Below, one piece after another: positions 27,067 to 35,666 of a DNA stretch of 64,000 nt (position 1 is the first letter of the stretch; each line of letters starts with the position of its first letter). The notes under the pieces are model-generated. The model was not told the DNA's origin. It saw only the letters and a program-made list of their open reading frames with translations, and did no database searches. This DNA is from Chitinophagales bacterium (GTDB lineage: Bacteria; Bacteroidota; Bacteroidia; Chitinophagales; Chitinophagaceae): assembly GCA_017303455.1 (NCBI GenBank), contig JAFLBM010000002.1, forward strand, positions 186,001-250,000, written 5' to 3'. The translations under genes and the position numbers were made by a program.

Positions 27067-27708
27067 ATGCAATTACAGCTACAACAGCTATTACCTGTTT
27101 ATTTTGAAGAAAGCCGGAAAGCCAGCTCTGAGGTCTGGGGTAAAAACCTTACGTTCTCCAAAGGAGAAATGATCAAGATCGTGGCTCCCTCCGGCAGTGG
27201 CAAAACTTCACTCATGCATTTTATGTATGGCATGCGAAAAGAATACACCGGCGTTGTCAAATATGGTGATAAAAACATCAGCCGGTTCAATGCAGAGGAT
27301 TTTGCCCTGCACCGCAGTCATCATATCAGCATTGTCTTCCAGGACCTCCGTTTATTTCCTGAGCAAACTGTACAGGAGAATTTAGAGATCAAGCGTCAAC
27401 TGAACCCCTATCACAGCAAAGAGAAAATCCAATACATGGCCAGCCGGCTCGGTATTGGCGATAAGCTGCACTCGAAAGCAAGGATATGTTCCTATGGTGA
27501 ACAGCAACGGGTGGCTATCATCCGTTCCTTATTACAACCGTTTGATTTTTTATTATTGGATGAGCCATTCAGCCATTTGGATACTGAAAATTCTCAAAAA
27601 GCCATGGAGCTGATGCTGGAAGAAAGCCGGGAACGCAATGCCTGTATTGTCTTTGCCGACCTGGAACGGATTGATTATTTCCCCTTCACCCGATTGTTTC
27701 ATTTATAA
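27067..27708 (+). CDS. ABC transporter ATP-binding protein, divergent signature
   Basis: 213 residues. Walker A APSGSGKT (about 40-47), Q-loop in IVFQDLRLFPEQ (89-100), signature SYGEQQRV in place of LSGGQ (142-149), Walker B FLLLDEP (161-167) and D-loop SHLD. The position of the usual H-loop histidine reads FADLE, so the switch His appears absent. Resembles LolD/MacB-type ATPases. The following permease gene starts only 10 bases beyond the stop, so the two form one transporter. A TATTATTG sequence ends 5 bases before the ATG and resembles a -7 box. Confidence 0.85.
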   Translation: MQLQLQQLLPVYFEESRKASSEVWGKNLTFSKGEMIKIVAPSGSGKTSLMHFMYGMRKEYTGVVKYGDKNISRFNAEDFALHRSHHISIVFQDLRLFPEQTVQENLEIKRQLNPYHSKEKIQYMASRLGIGDKLHSKARICSYGEQQRVAIIRSLLQPFDFLLLDEPFSHLDTENSQKAMELMLEESRERNACIVFADLERIDYFPFTRLFHL

Positions 27709-27718
27709 ATACGAAACC

Positions 27719-28906
27719 GTGCCGCTTACCTATAAAACCATAAAACCACTTTTGCTCACAGGAACCAATGCCGCTTCCCGCTGGTTTTCTTATATCGGGC
27801 TGGGTATCGGTGTGCTGCTGTTACTGTCGTCTTTACAGATGTTCTTTAATATTCAATCGCTGTTAAAGAAAACAAGTATCCGGAAAAATGGTTTCGATTA
27901 TGTCTCTGTCACCAAGCTCATCACCAATGATAATATGGGACAGGATAACCGTTTCGGGCCTGCTGATGTGGAAGAACTCAAACAACAACCCTTTATTGAA
28001 GATGCAGCACCGCTGCTTTCCAATAAATTTGAAGTGGTGGCCAGCGGTGGTGAGGTCATCCCTTTTTCGTCCGATATTTTTATTGAAGCCCTGGATCATC
28101 GTTTTATAGATACAGTACCTCCCAGTTTTACCTGGAGTGAGGGTCAAATGGTCGTACCAGTTATTTTTTCGTCCGATTTCCTGGAGATGTATAATGTATT
28201 TGCCCCCAGTTACGGTTTGCGGCAGGTGTCAACAGCGACAGCAGGAAACCTGAATATTACACTTCGGTGCGAAGGCAAATTAGGGCAACAGACTTTCAGG
28301 GCAAACATCGTGGCTTTTTCAGACCGGGTTAATTCCGTACTGGTACCTGCCTCCTTCCTGAGTTGGGCTAATAAAACACTGGAAGGAGTGGATGATACCA
28401 AAGCGTCCAGGGTATTTATCAAAACAAAGGATGCCAACAGCAATGACTTACTTGGTTTCCTGGAACAGAAACATTACCGGGTAAACAAAGACAAAACCGC
28501 TTTTGGCCGTTCCAAACAAATATTACAGGGTATTATTACCGGGCTGGGTGTTTTTGGTATTCTTGTCATTGTATTAGCGCTGATGTTGTTCTCTTTTTAC
28601 CTTCAACTCGTCATTGCCCGCAGTAAAGACAGTTTGCAGTTATTACTGACACTGGGCTATTCTCCCTCCTGGCTGAGTAAGAATGTGGCCCGGCAATTCA
28701 TTCCTGTTTATATTCTTGTGGTATTGTTTGCCTTGTTATTAACGCAAGGGATGCAGTGGCTGTTTCACCATTTTGTAATGTATGACCGGCCGGAATTATC
28801 TTCTTTTCTTCACTGGAGTATCCTGGTCATTGCGCTGTTGCTGATCATCCTGTCGGTGATCACTAATTTCAGGATGGTGAGGAAATTGCTTTTTAGGTTC
28901 TATTAA
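27719..28906 (+). CDS. ABC transporter permease, FtsX-like
   Basis: 395 residues from GTG 27719; an upstream ATG at 27638 would overlap the ATPase gene by 71 bases and adds an unlikely sequence. One N-terminal helix (about residues 19-40, RWFSYIGLGIGVLLLLSSLQ), a periplasmic domain of about 210 residues, then three C-terminal helices, as in FtsX/LolC permeases. The last ends LIILSVITNFRMVRKLLF. Partner of the preceding ATPase. Substrate unknown; the missing MacB periplasmic signature and weak similarity argue against a standard MacB drug exporter. Confidence 0.82.
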   Translation: MPLTYKTIKPLLLTGTNAASRWFSYIGLGIGVLLLLSSLQMFFNIQSLLKKTSIRKNGFDYVSVTKLITNDNMGQDNRFGPADVEELKQQPFIEDAAPLLSNKFEVVASGGEVIPFSSDIFIEALDHRFIDTVPPSFTWSEGQMVVPVIFSSDFLEMYNVFAPSYGLRQVSTATAGNLNITLRCEGKLGQQTFRANIVAFSDRVNSVLVPASFLSWANKTLEGVDDTKASRVFIKTKDANSNDLLGFLEQKHYRVNKDKTAFGRSKQILQGIITGLGVFGILVIVLALMLFSFYLQLVIARSKDSLQLLLTLGYSPSWLSKNVARQFIPVYILVVLFALLLTQGMQWLFHHFVMYDRPELSSFLHWSILVIALLLIILSVITNFRMVRKLLFRFY

Positions 28907-28921
28907 AAATCACTAACAAAT

Positions 28922-28954
28922 TTAAAGGGCTGTCCGGTATGGACAGCCCTTTAA
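28922..28954. terminator. Bidirectional terminator between convergent genes
   Basis: Perfect 14-bp stem (TTAAAGGGCTGTCC and its complement) with a 5-base GGTAT loop. It sits between the permease stop (28906) and the susD stop (28975). The A/T-rich flanks let it act in both directions. Confidence 0.85.
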
Positions 28955-28974
28955 GTATAAGTAACTTTTACTTA

Positions 28975-30462
28975 TTAAAGTGGGTTTTGCACCACTACTC
29001 CATTCGTATTGTTCAATTCTTGTTGAGGAATCAGGAACTGCCACTGTTTATCACCTGCTGGCACAGAGAAAATTCCTGCCAAAGAAGCATTATGATTAGC
29101 ACCAGTACGGTCCAATGGACTGTTTGTACGCTTCAGATCATAGAAGCGGAAGCCCTCACCCCATAATTCTACCCTGCGCTGAACCATGATCTCGTCAATT
29201 AATGCCTGCCCGCTATTGGTTGATAATACATAATTGGGGTCCCGCTGGCTGGCCAGTGTAAATAAAGCCTGCCGGGCTGCCACATCCTGCCCCCCGGCTC
29301 TTGCCAATGCCTCTGCCTCGATTAGATACATTTCTGCGGCACGCATGAGTGGAACGTCTCCGGCACTTACCGCTACGTTATTCACAAAGAACTTACGGTT
29401 CATGTAAGGGAACCTTGACCCATTTGGATTTAAAGGAATTGGGAAAGCAGTGTTTGTTCCTGTAGGATCCCACAAGCCCTTTCTTACATCGGTTGCCGAG
29501 ATCAGGTTATATAATCTTGAGTTAATCGCCTTGGGATTGGTCCTGATATTTGTTGAGTTGAAATTGCAGGATAAATAAGCAAAGAAAGAATAGAAGAATG
29601 TTCCCTGATCTTCCTGTTGCTTAAAGCCCCAAATCCATTCCGGGTTCGTATAATTGTTAAATCCTCCCATATACTGGGCATTTGTCATCAATGAAAAACC
29701 CTGTCTTGCCTGGGCAGCTAATTGTGCGGCTTCGGTCCAGTTTTGCTGAGCCAATGCTACTCTTGCTTTAAAGCCACGGGCAACATTCACATTGATATGT
29801 GATTTATCACGACGGGCCGCCACAGGGCCACTTAATAAAGTAATAGCATCTGAGAGATCTTTGTTGATTTGTGTATATACCTCAGCAACCGATACCCGTG
29901 GAGTAGCTCCAACAGTAGGTGCTGTACGCATTGGTAATCCTAATCCGTCGTTGGCACCGTTTTTATCAAACCGTTCGCCATACAACTGGATCATCATAAA
30001 ATAGGCCCAGCCCCTGTATGCCAATGCCTGCCCCTTGATTGCATCTTTGTCAGCCTGTGGCCCTGTAGCTGCATCTATCTGAGCAAGTATCTGATTGGCG
30101 TTGGAAATAAAGGAGAAGAAGTACAGGTAGTTATAATAACAAATGGTACTTGTAACAAGGCGATGATTGATCCAGCGATATTCATTAATAAACCATCCGT
30201 TGGACTGGCCGGTCATAACAAGATCCTCCCCCAGCGCATCCATATAGATCATATTCCCGCTGATACCACCCAATGCCTGCGTACCATACATCTGACGGTA
30301 GAGGAACCGGTGCATACCTTCAATTGCTTTCCAGGCATCGGTGGTATTGGTAAATACAACCCCGTCAGACACTGCATTGGTAGGCTTTGTCTCGAGGTAA
30401 TCCTTTTTACAGGAGCTAAGAGCTAATGAGCCAATAGCAAGTATTAAAAATATTTTTTTCAT
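28975..30462 (-). CDS. susD: SusD/RagB-family nutrient-binding outer-membrane lipoprotein
   Basis: 495 residues from ATG 30462; a TTG two codons earlier is in frame. Lipoprotein signal with SLALSSCKKD, Cys near residue 18. The helical TPR-like SusD fold is indicated by WKAIEGMHRFLYR, AYRGWAYFMMIQLYGE, RVSVAEVYTQINKDLSDAI, and the C-terminal QRRVELWGEGFRFYDLKRT signature. It forms the lid of the SusC transporter and binds the ligand at the surface. It lies 9 bases after susC. No glycan-degrading gene is adjacent, so the nutrient is unknown. Confidence 0.95.
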   Translation of the reverse strand: MKKIFLILAIGSLALSSCKKDYLETKPTNAVSDGVVFTNTTDAWKAIEGMHRFLYRQMYGTQALGGISGNMIYMDALGEDLVMTGQSNGWFINEYRWINHRLVTSTICYYNYLYFFSFISNANQILAQIDAATGPQADKDAIKGQALAYRGWAYFMMIQLYGERFDKNGANDGLGLPMRTAPTVGATPRVSVAEVYTQINKDLSDAITLLSGPVAARRDKSHINVNVARGFKARVALAQQNWTEAAQLAAQARQGFSLMTNAQYMGGFNNYTNPEWIWGFKQQEDQGTFFYSFFAYLSCNFNSTNIRTNPKAINSRLYNLISATDVRKGLWDPTGTNTAFPIPLNPNGSRFPYMNRKFFVNNVAVSAGDVPLMRAAEMYLIEAEALARAGGQDVAARQALFTLASQRDPNYVLSTNSGQALIDEIMVQRRVELWGEGFRFYDLKRTNSPLDRTGANHNASLAGIFSVPAGDKQWQFLIPQQELNNTNGVVVQNPL

Positions 30463-30471
30463 ATTCAAATT

Positions 30472-33400
30472 TTAGAAGTTAACACTAAGACCAGCAGTAA
30501 TCACTCTTGCCGGCGGGTATGTATTTGAGTTTTGGCCATCAAAGTTTTGATTCACCAGTAATCCTTTTCTTTTTGCAAAGAGCCATACATTTTCTGCACT
30601 CAGGAATACACGGGCATTATCAGCACCCATCTTGCCCAGCAAACCTTTTGGAAGGTTATAAGTCAGGTTGATATTATTTAACTGCAGGTGAGTGGCACTG
30701 ATCAGAAAACGGGTGGAGGCACCGGCAAAGTTAGTTCCCTGGTCATTTTGCATCCGGGGAACATTGGTGATATCACCAGGCTTTTGCCAGCGTTTCAGTA
30801 TATCCACATGCTGACCGCCGCCATACTGGCTGCCGGGTCCCATCAAACCAGCATAACCATTGTCATAAGCATAGCCACCTAACTGGTAAGTAAAGAGGAA
30901 GGTCAGAGAAATATCCTTGTAGCGGAAAGTGTTTCCGAAACTTCCATACACATCAGGAATAGAAGATTTACCCACGTATACCTGTCTTGCATTGGAATAC
31001 AACGTAGTTACTGTATCCTTACCCCCTTTTCCATTGTCAAATATGCGGGAATTCGCCGCATTATAAGTAATAACATTTCTGTACAAAGCTGCCCCGTCTG
31101 TCGGATCAACTCCGTAATAATCTCTCAGGAAATAATCATACCTCGAATAGCCTTCCGCTAATTGGTGAGGAAATGAAATGATTTCCTTAGGCACGTCGGG
31201 CATTTTTGTCACTTCGTTTTTAAAGGAAGTTGCATTCAGTGTGGTGGTCCAGCCAAAATCACGGTTCCGGATGATCTCACCGGTTAGCTGTAACTCATAC
31301 CCGCGGTTATACATACTACCAATATTCTGTGCGACAGTAAAGTTACCCCCCGTTGCTCCTCCATTTGATAATGGTTGAGGCACACTAAAGATCAAATCTT
31401 TTGACTGTCTGTTGAAGAACTCTACACTACCTGTCAGCCGACCTTTTAATAAGGAAAAGTCGATACCGATGTCAAGACTATTGGACGCTTCCCACGTCAG
31501 GTCATAATTAGGTAATGCAGTTTGCAGTACACCGCCTGCTGTATTGTTATTAAAACCCAATCCGTATAATCCCTGGTAAGGATAAAAACCAATGCCAGCT
31601 TCAATACCTGTACTACCGTAAGAACCTCTCAGTTTCAACTGATCAACCCAGCTTACATTGAAGAATTTCTCTTTATCTAATCTCCAGCCAAAGCCTACTG
31701 ACCAGAAATTGGACCATCTTACGTCTTTATAAAAACGGGAGTTACCGTCTCTGCGCAATGCACCAGAGAAGAAATACTTGCCATCAAAATCATAGTTCAG
31801 CTTTGATAAATAGCTTTCAATGGTATGGTTATCCGTTTGAGAAAGCAGGTTGCTGATAGTTGCAAAGTTGGGAAACTCGGTATTGCCATCATCAAATAAC
31901 TGGTCTACTTTAAAACCATAGAAATAGTTATACTGGTAATTATAATTTTCATGACCAACAAGGGCACTTACATTATGTACACCGAACTTTTTGTTATAGC
32001 TCAGCAACTGGCCAAAAGTATAGGCGGTATTTTTGTCAATGGTGCGGCTGGCACGGCCAGAAGGCGCTCCGTCACCAATAAATTTGTTTTCAAAACTTTC
32101 TTCCTGGTAATCCTGTACATCATATTGAATACTGGTAGTGAACTTTAATTCCTTTGAGAATATCAGATCACCATATGCTCTTCCACTTAAGATATTTCTT
32201 TTCCAGCGGGCAATGTTCAGGATGTTTTCATAGATCGCATGACGTCCCTGGTTAACCGGGCGGGCACCCACCTCAGGAATATTACCATAATCATATCTTG
32301 GATTACCGAGATTATCAACTAATACCTGGCCCGAAGTTGGATCTATTGCAAAAACCGGGTAAATCGGCCCCATACCTCTTGCGAAAGAGAAGGGATTTAC
32401 GATACCACCTTCAGCAGGGAAATCGCTGTTAATAACGGACCCTGAAACGTTAAACCCTGTTTTAAACCATTTAACAGGTTGTGTATTGATACTCAAACGG
32501 CCGCTGAAACGCTTTAATTCAGAACGGGTAACAAATCCTTTTTCATTGGTATAACCGAAGGACCCGTAATAATCTGATTTATCATTACCACCACTATAAT
32601 TAAGGCCGTAATCCGAGCGGCTACCCTGGCGGTAGAATGCCTTAAACCAGTCGAGGTCGTCTGCACTGTATCGTAATTGTGCTGCCAGTGGATTCAAAGT
32701 TCCGTTTGGTAAAACAATCTGGGTACCCGTAACACCAACAAAAGGATTATAACGTCCGAGTAATGTATAGATATCATCGAACGCTGCACCATTATAATTT
32801 TGTTTTCCTATGTTAGGACCCGTAGTAAACCGGGGAAAAAGACCTGAAGCCAGTTGATTTGCATCTGCCAGCGGGATATTAGTGGTCTTGTTCAATACAT
32901 TCCTGTAGGATTCCCACATCAGCGGATAATAATCAAATGCACTTACCTGGTCATATTCTGGAATAGCCCTGGAAGTAAAGCCATGAGACACTTTAAAGCC
33001 CAGTGTATTTCTGTTTTTCTTTCCTCTTTTCGTAGTGATTTGGATTACACCATTTCCACCTCTGGAACCATATAAAGCCGCGGCAGAAGCGTCCTTTAAG
33101 GTAGAAATAGATTCCACATCATCAGGATTGATATTTGCAAGGCCTCCTACATAAGGGGCTCCGTCTACCACAATCAAAGGGGCACTTGAAGCATTGATAG
33201 AACCAAACCCCCTGAGACGAATGGCAGGGCTTGAACCCGGCTGGCCACTGGCAGTAGTGGTTTGAATACCCGGTGCAGAACCGACCAATGCATTCGCCAC
33301 ATTCGTTATTGGCCTGTTTTCAATCTCTTTTGCATTGATCTGCGCAGAAGATCCGGTATACTCTCCTTTTTTAACTGTTCCATATGCTACAACGATAACT

Positions 33401-33705
33401 TCATCCATATTCTTGGCCTGGGTAGACATGGTAACTGAAATAGTAGAATTGTTGGAGACATTCATTTCCTGTGTTGCCATATCAACCGATGAAAACACCA
33501 GTGTCCTTGCGTTGGAAGGAACAGCCAATGAATAAGACCCATCGGCTTTTGTGGTGGTACCAGCAGTAGTACCTTTTACAACTACAGAAACGTTGGGGAG
33601 CGGGTTACCCTTGTCATCGGTAACCTTGCCGGTGATGGTTCGTTGTGCCAGAGCCTGGCCTGCAAACAACAAAACCCCCAGCAGGAGCAGAGTCAATTTC
33701 CTCAT
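30472..33705 (-). CDS. susC: SusC/RagA-family TonB-linked outer-membrane transporter
   Basis: 1077 residues. Signal peptide (MRKLTLLLLGVLLFAGQALAQ), then a carboxypeptidase-regulatory-like domain (ITGKVTDDKGNPLPNVSVVV...GSYSLAVP), a TonB plug with LRGFGSINASSAPLIVVDG and STLKDASAAALYGSRGGNG, and a long beta-barrel of about 800 residues ending AGLSVNF. Imports a nutrient through the outer membrane using TonB energy. Length is typical. With susD it forms a two-gene unit; the gap upstream is 242 bases. Confidence 0.97.
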   Translation of the reverse strand: MRKLTLLLLGVLLFAGQALAQRTITGKVTDDKGNPLPNVSVVVKGTTAGTTTKADGSYSLAVPSNARTLVFSSVDMATQEMNVSNNSTISVTMSTQAKNMDEVIVVAYGTVKKGEYTGSSAQINAKEIENRPITNVANALVGSAPGIQTTTASGQPGSSPAIRLRGFGSINASSAPLIVVDGAPYVGGLANINPDDVESISTLKDASAAALYGSRGGNGVIQITTKRGKKNRNTLGFKVSHGFTSRAIPEYDQVSAFDYYPLMWESYRNVLNKTTNIPLADANQLASGLFPRFTTGPNIGKQNYNGAAFDDIYTLLGRYNPFVGVTGTQIVLPNGTLNPLAAQLRYSADDLDWFKAFYRQGSRSDYGLNYSGGNDKSDYYGSFGYTNEKGFVTRSELKRFSGRLSINTQPVKWFKTGFNVSGSVINSDFPAEGGIVNPFSFARGMGPIYPVFAIDPTSGQVLVDNLGNPRYDYGNIPEVGARPVNQGRHAIYENILNIARWKRNILSGRAYGDLIFSKELKFTTSIQYDVQDYQEESFENKFIGDGAPSGRASRTIDKNTAYTFGQLLSYNKKFGVHNVSALVGHENYNYQYNYFYGFKVDQLFDDGNTEFPNFATISNLLSQTDNHTIESYLSKLNYDFDGKYFFSGALRRDGNSRFYKDVRWSNFWSVGFGWRLDKEKFFNVSWVDQLKLRGSYGSTGIEAGIGFYPYQGLYGLGFNNNTAGGVLQTALPNYDLTWEASNSLDIGIDFSLLKGRLTGSVEFFNRQSKDLIFSVPQPLSNGGATGGNFTVAQNIGSMYNRGYELQLTGEIIRNRDFGWTTTLNATSFKNEVTKMPDVPKEIISFPHQLAEGYSRYDYFLRDYYGVDPTDGAALYRNVITYNAANSRIFDNGKGGKDTVTTLYSNARQVYVGKSSIPDVYGSFGNTFRYKDISLTFLFTYQLGGYAYDNGYAGLMGPGSQYGGGQHVDILKRWQKPGDITNVPRMQNDQGTNFAGASTRFLISATHLQLNNINLTYNLPKGLLGKMGADNARVFLSAENVWLFAKRKGLLVNQNFDGQNSNTYPPARVITAGLSVNF

Positions 33706-33779
33706 GTGTTTTGATTTAAAATAAAAAATAAGTTCGCCTTAATCTTTCGAAATGCTGGTTTTCCGCGAGGTATATTGGA

Positions 33780-33795
33780 GACATCTACAGATGTC
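33780..33795 (-). other. Small hairpin upstream of susC
   Basis: GACATC / GATGTC palindrome with a TACA loop, 75-90 bases before the susC ATG, within the otherwise featureless 242-base spacer 33706-33947. It may lie in the susC leader. Nothing else was recognised in the gap. Confidence 0.3.
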
Positions 33796-33947
33796 AAAAA
33801 ATCCAACAGGTGTTTAAAGACAAACTACTGTTAAATTTTGCTGCACGAAAATAGGAAGATGACCATTGAATGGCCAAATAAATATATGAACGGCAAAGAT
33901 GAGCTAAACCGCTTACTTACAGGATAATAAATTTGAAAAACCAGCGG

Positions 33948-34325
33948 CTATTTACGATGTGCCGTCCGCAAATTGCTGCAAAAAACAGCCATGCTTACAG
34001 TACCCTCTGCCCTGGTTCCCTCCAGTATCATATCCCCCACGATCATCTGCACGCCGGATACCTTGCCTTCCGTTCTTTTGAAGGTGGCGGTACCTCCGTA
34101 GGCTACGATCTCAAAAACATCGGCTTCCGTCTTTTTCAGTTCTGAACTGCCCATAGGCGAATTGGCGAGGAGTACCCCATTTTCAATGGCGACAGTAACT
34201 TCTGTTACCACACTTCCTTCAGGGAATTTGTACTTGCCTGTATATTGCTGCAGGGTGGTGTCCTGCTGTGCAACTGCAATAAAACAGAGGCTGATCGCAA
34301 AAAAAGAGAGCATTAATTTTCTCAT
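33948..34325 (-). CDS. Small secreted protein, DUF3471-like
   Basis: 125 residues with signal peptide (MRKLMLSFFAISLCFIAVAQ). Mature part starts TTLQQYTGKYKFPEGSVVTE and continues with IENGVLLANSPMGSSELKK and FKRTEGKVSGVQMI; this pattern resembles the C-terminal DUF3471 domain that follows serine hydrolases, here standing alone. Beta-rich and probably periplasmic. The last 10 residues (SNLRTAHRK) look unrelated and may be a drifted tail. It is flanked by susC and the thiolase gene on the same strand but with no sign of operon coupling. Confidence 0.65.
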   Translation of the reverse strand: MRKLMLSFFAISLCFIAVAQQDTTLQQYTGKYKFPEGSVVTEVTVAIENGVLLANSPMGSSELKKTEADVFEIVAYGGTATFKRTEGKVSGVQMIVGDMILEGTRAEGTVSMAVFCSNLRTAHRK

Positions 34326-34385
34326 ATGTTGGTTTTTGGGTTTCTACGAAGAACTATTGAAAAAAGTTACAGGAACAACCTGAAA

Positions 34386-35582
34386 TTACATTTTTTCATA
34401 AATAATAGCGGCTCCCTGCCCCACCCCGACGCACATCGTTGCCAGGCCGGTCTTCGATCCGCTACGTCTCATCTCATGCAATAACGTAGCCGAGATGCGA
34501 ACACCACTGCAGCCTAAAGGATGACCGATAGCAATCGAACCTCCATTTACGTTTATCTTATTAATATCAAGCCCCAGTTCCCGGATACAGGCGATGGATT
34601 GGGACGCAAAAGCTTCATTCAATTCAATGATATCAAGATCGCTTACTTTTAACCCGGCCCGTTGCAGGGCTTTTTGGGTGGCCGGCACAGGACCGATACC
34701 CATGATGGACGGATCAACACCTGCCACAGCCATGGACAGCACCCTGGCCATGGGCCGGAGATTATACTTTTTCACTGCTTCTTCACTGGCCAGGAGCATG
34801 GCAGCTGCGCCATCATTGATGCCCGAAGAGTTACCTGCTGTTACCGTTCCGTCTTTGGCAAATGCCGGTTTCAGTGAAGACAATTTATCCATGGTTGACT
34901 GGCGGGGTTGCTCATCTGCTTCGAACAAGATCTGCTCTTCTTTGGCACCGAGTATGACCACCGGGGCCATCTCATCTTTCCACTTACCAGCCGCTGCTGC
35001 TTCAAAATATTTGTGCTGGGAGGATAATGCAAACTCATCCTGTTCCTGCCGGGAAATATTCCATTGCTTCGCCACATTCTCCGCTGTTTCGCCCATGCTG
35101 TACGGATAATGCATTTCTGCCAGCTTTTTATTGGTAAACCGCCAGCCGATGGTTGTATCGTGTATCTCAATATTCCTCGAATAAGGAGAGGAAGATTTGG
35201 CCATCACAAAAGGAGCCCTGGTCATACTTTCCACCCCGCCGGCAATGATCAATTCTGCATCTCCGCACATCACCTGCCTTGCGGCATCCATAATCGCCTG
35301 GAGGCCGGATGCACATAAGCGGTTCACCGTATTACCGGCCACCGTTACCGGCAAACCCGCCAGCAAGGCTGCCATCCGGGCCACATCCCGGTTATCTTCA
35401 CCCGCCTGGTTGGCATCCCCCGCAATTACATCTTCAATAGCATTCACATCCACCGAAGGGTTTCGCCGGATCAGCGACCGGATCACATGCGCCAGCAGAT
35501 CATCGGGACGGATGCTGCTGAGTGAGCCGCCATATTTACCAATGGGAGTCCTGACAGCATCAATTATATAGACTGATTTCAT
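34386..35582 (-). CDS. Acetyl-CoA acyltransferase (thiolase), 3-oxoadipyl-CoA thiolase-like
   Basis: 398 residues, normal thiolase length. Nucleophile Cys90 in NRLCASGLQAI, His354 in SIAIGHPLGCSG and Cys384 in CVGVGQGAAI complete the catalytic set. N-terminus DAVRTPIGKYGGSLSSIRPD matches the PcaF/PaaJ subgroup more than FadA or PhaA. It cleaves 3-ketoacyl-CoA to acetyl-CoA plus a shortened acyl-CoA. No aromatic-degradation or beta-oxidation genes lie in the window, so the pathway cannot be settled from context. Confidence 0.9.
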   Translation of the reverse strand: MKSVYIIDAVRTPIGKYGGSLSSIRPDDLLAHVIRSLIRRNPSVDVNAIEDVIAGDANQAGEDNRDVARMAALLAGLPVTVAGNTVNRLCASGLQAIMDAARQVMCGDAELIIAGGVESMTRAPFVMAKSSSPYSRNIEIHDTTIGWRFTNKKLAEMHYPYSMGETAENVAKQWNISRQEQDEFALSSQHKYFEAAAAGKWKDEMAPVVILGAKEEQILFEADEQPRQSTMDKLSSLKPAFAKDGTVTAGNSSGINDGAAAMLLASEEAVKKYNLRPMARVLSMAVAGVDPSIMGIGPVPATQKALQRAGLKVSDLDIIELNEAFASQSIACIRELGLDINKINVNGGSIAIGHPLGCSGVRISATLLHEMRRSGSKTGLATMCVGVGQGAAIIYEKM

Positions 35583-35666
35583 TTTATTATTCGATTTTCA
35601 ATAGAGATCTTACAAACCGGTTATTAAACTGGTGCAAGTAAATAAAAAAGTATTTAACTGCTGCTA

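Noticed and set aside
27638..27718. Upstream ATG start for the FtsX-like permease
   Set aside because: It would overlap the ATPase gene by 71 bases and add residues with no membrane or family character; GTG 27719 gives a normal N-terminus.
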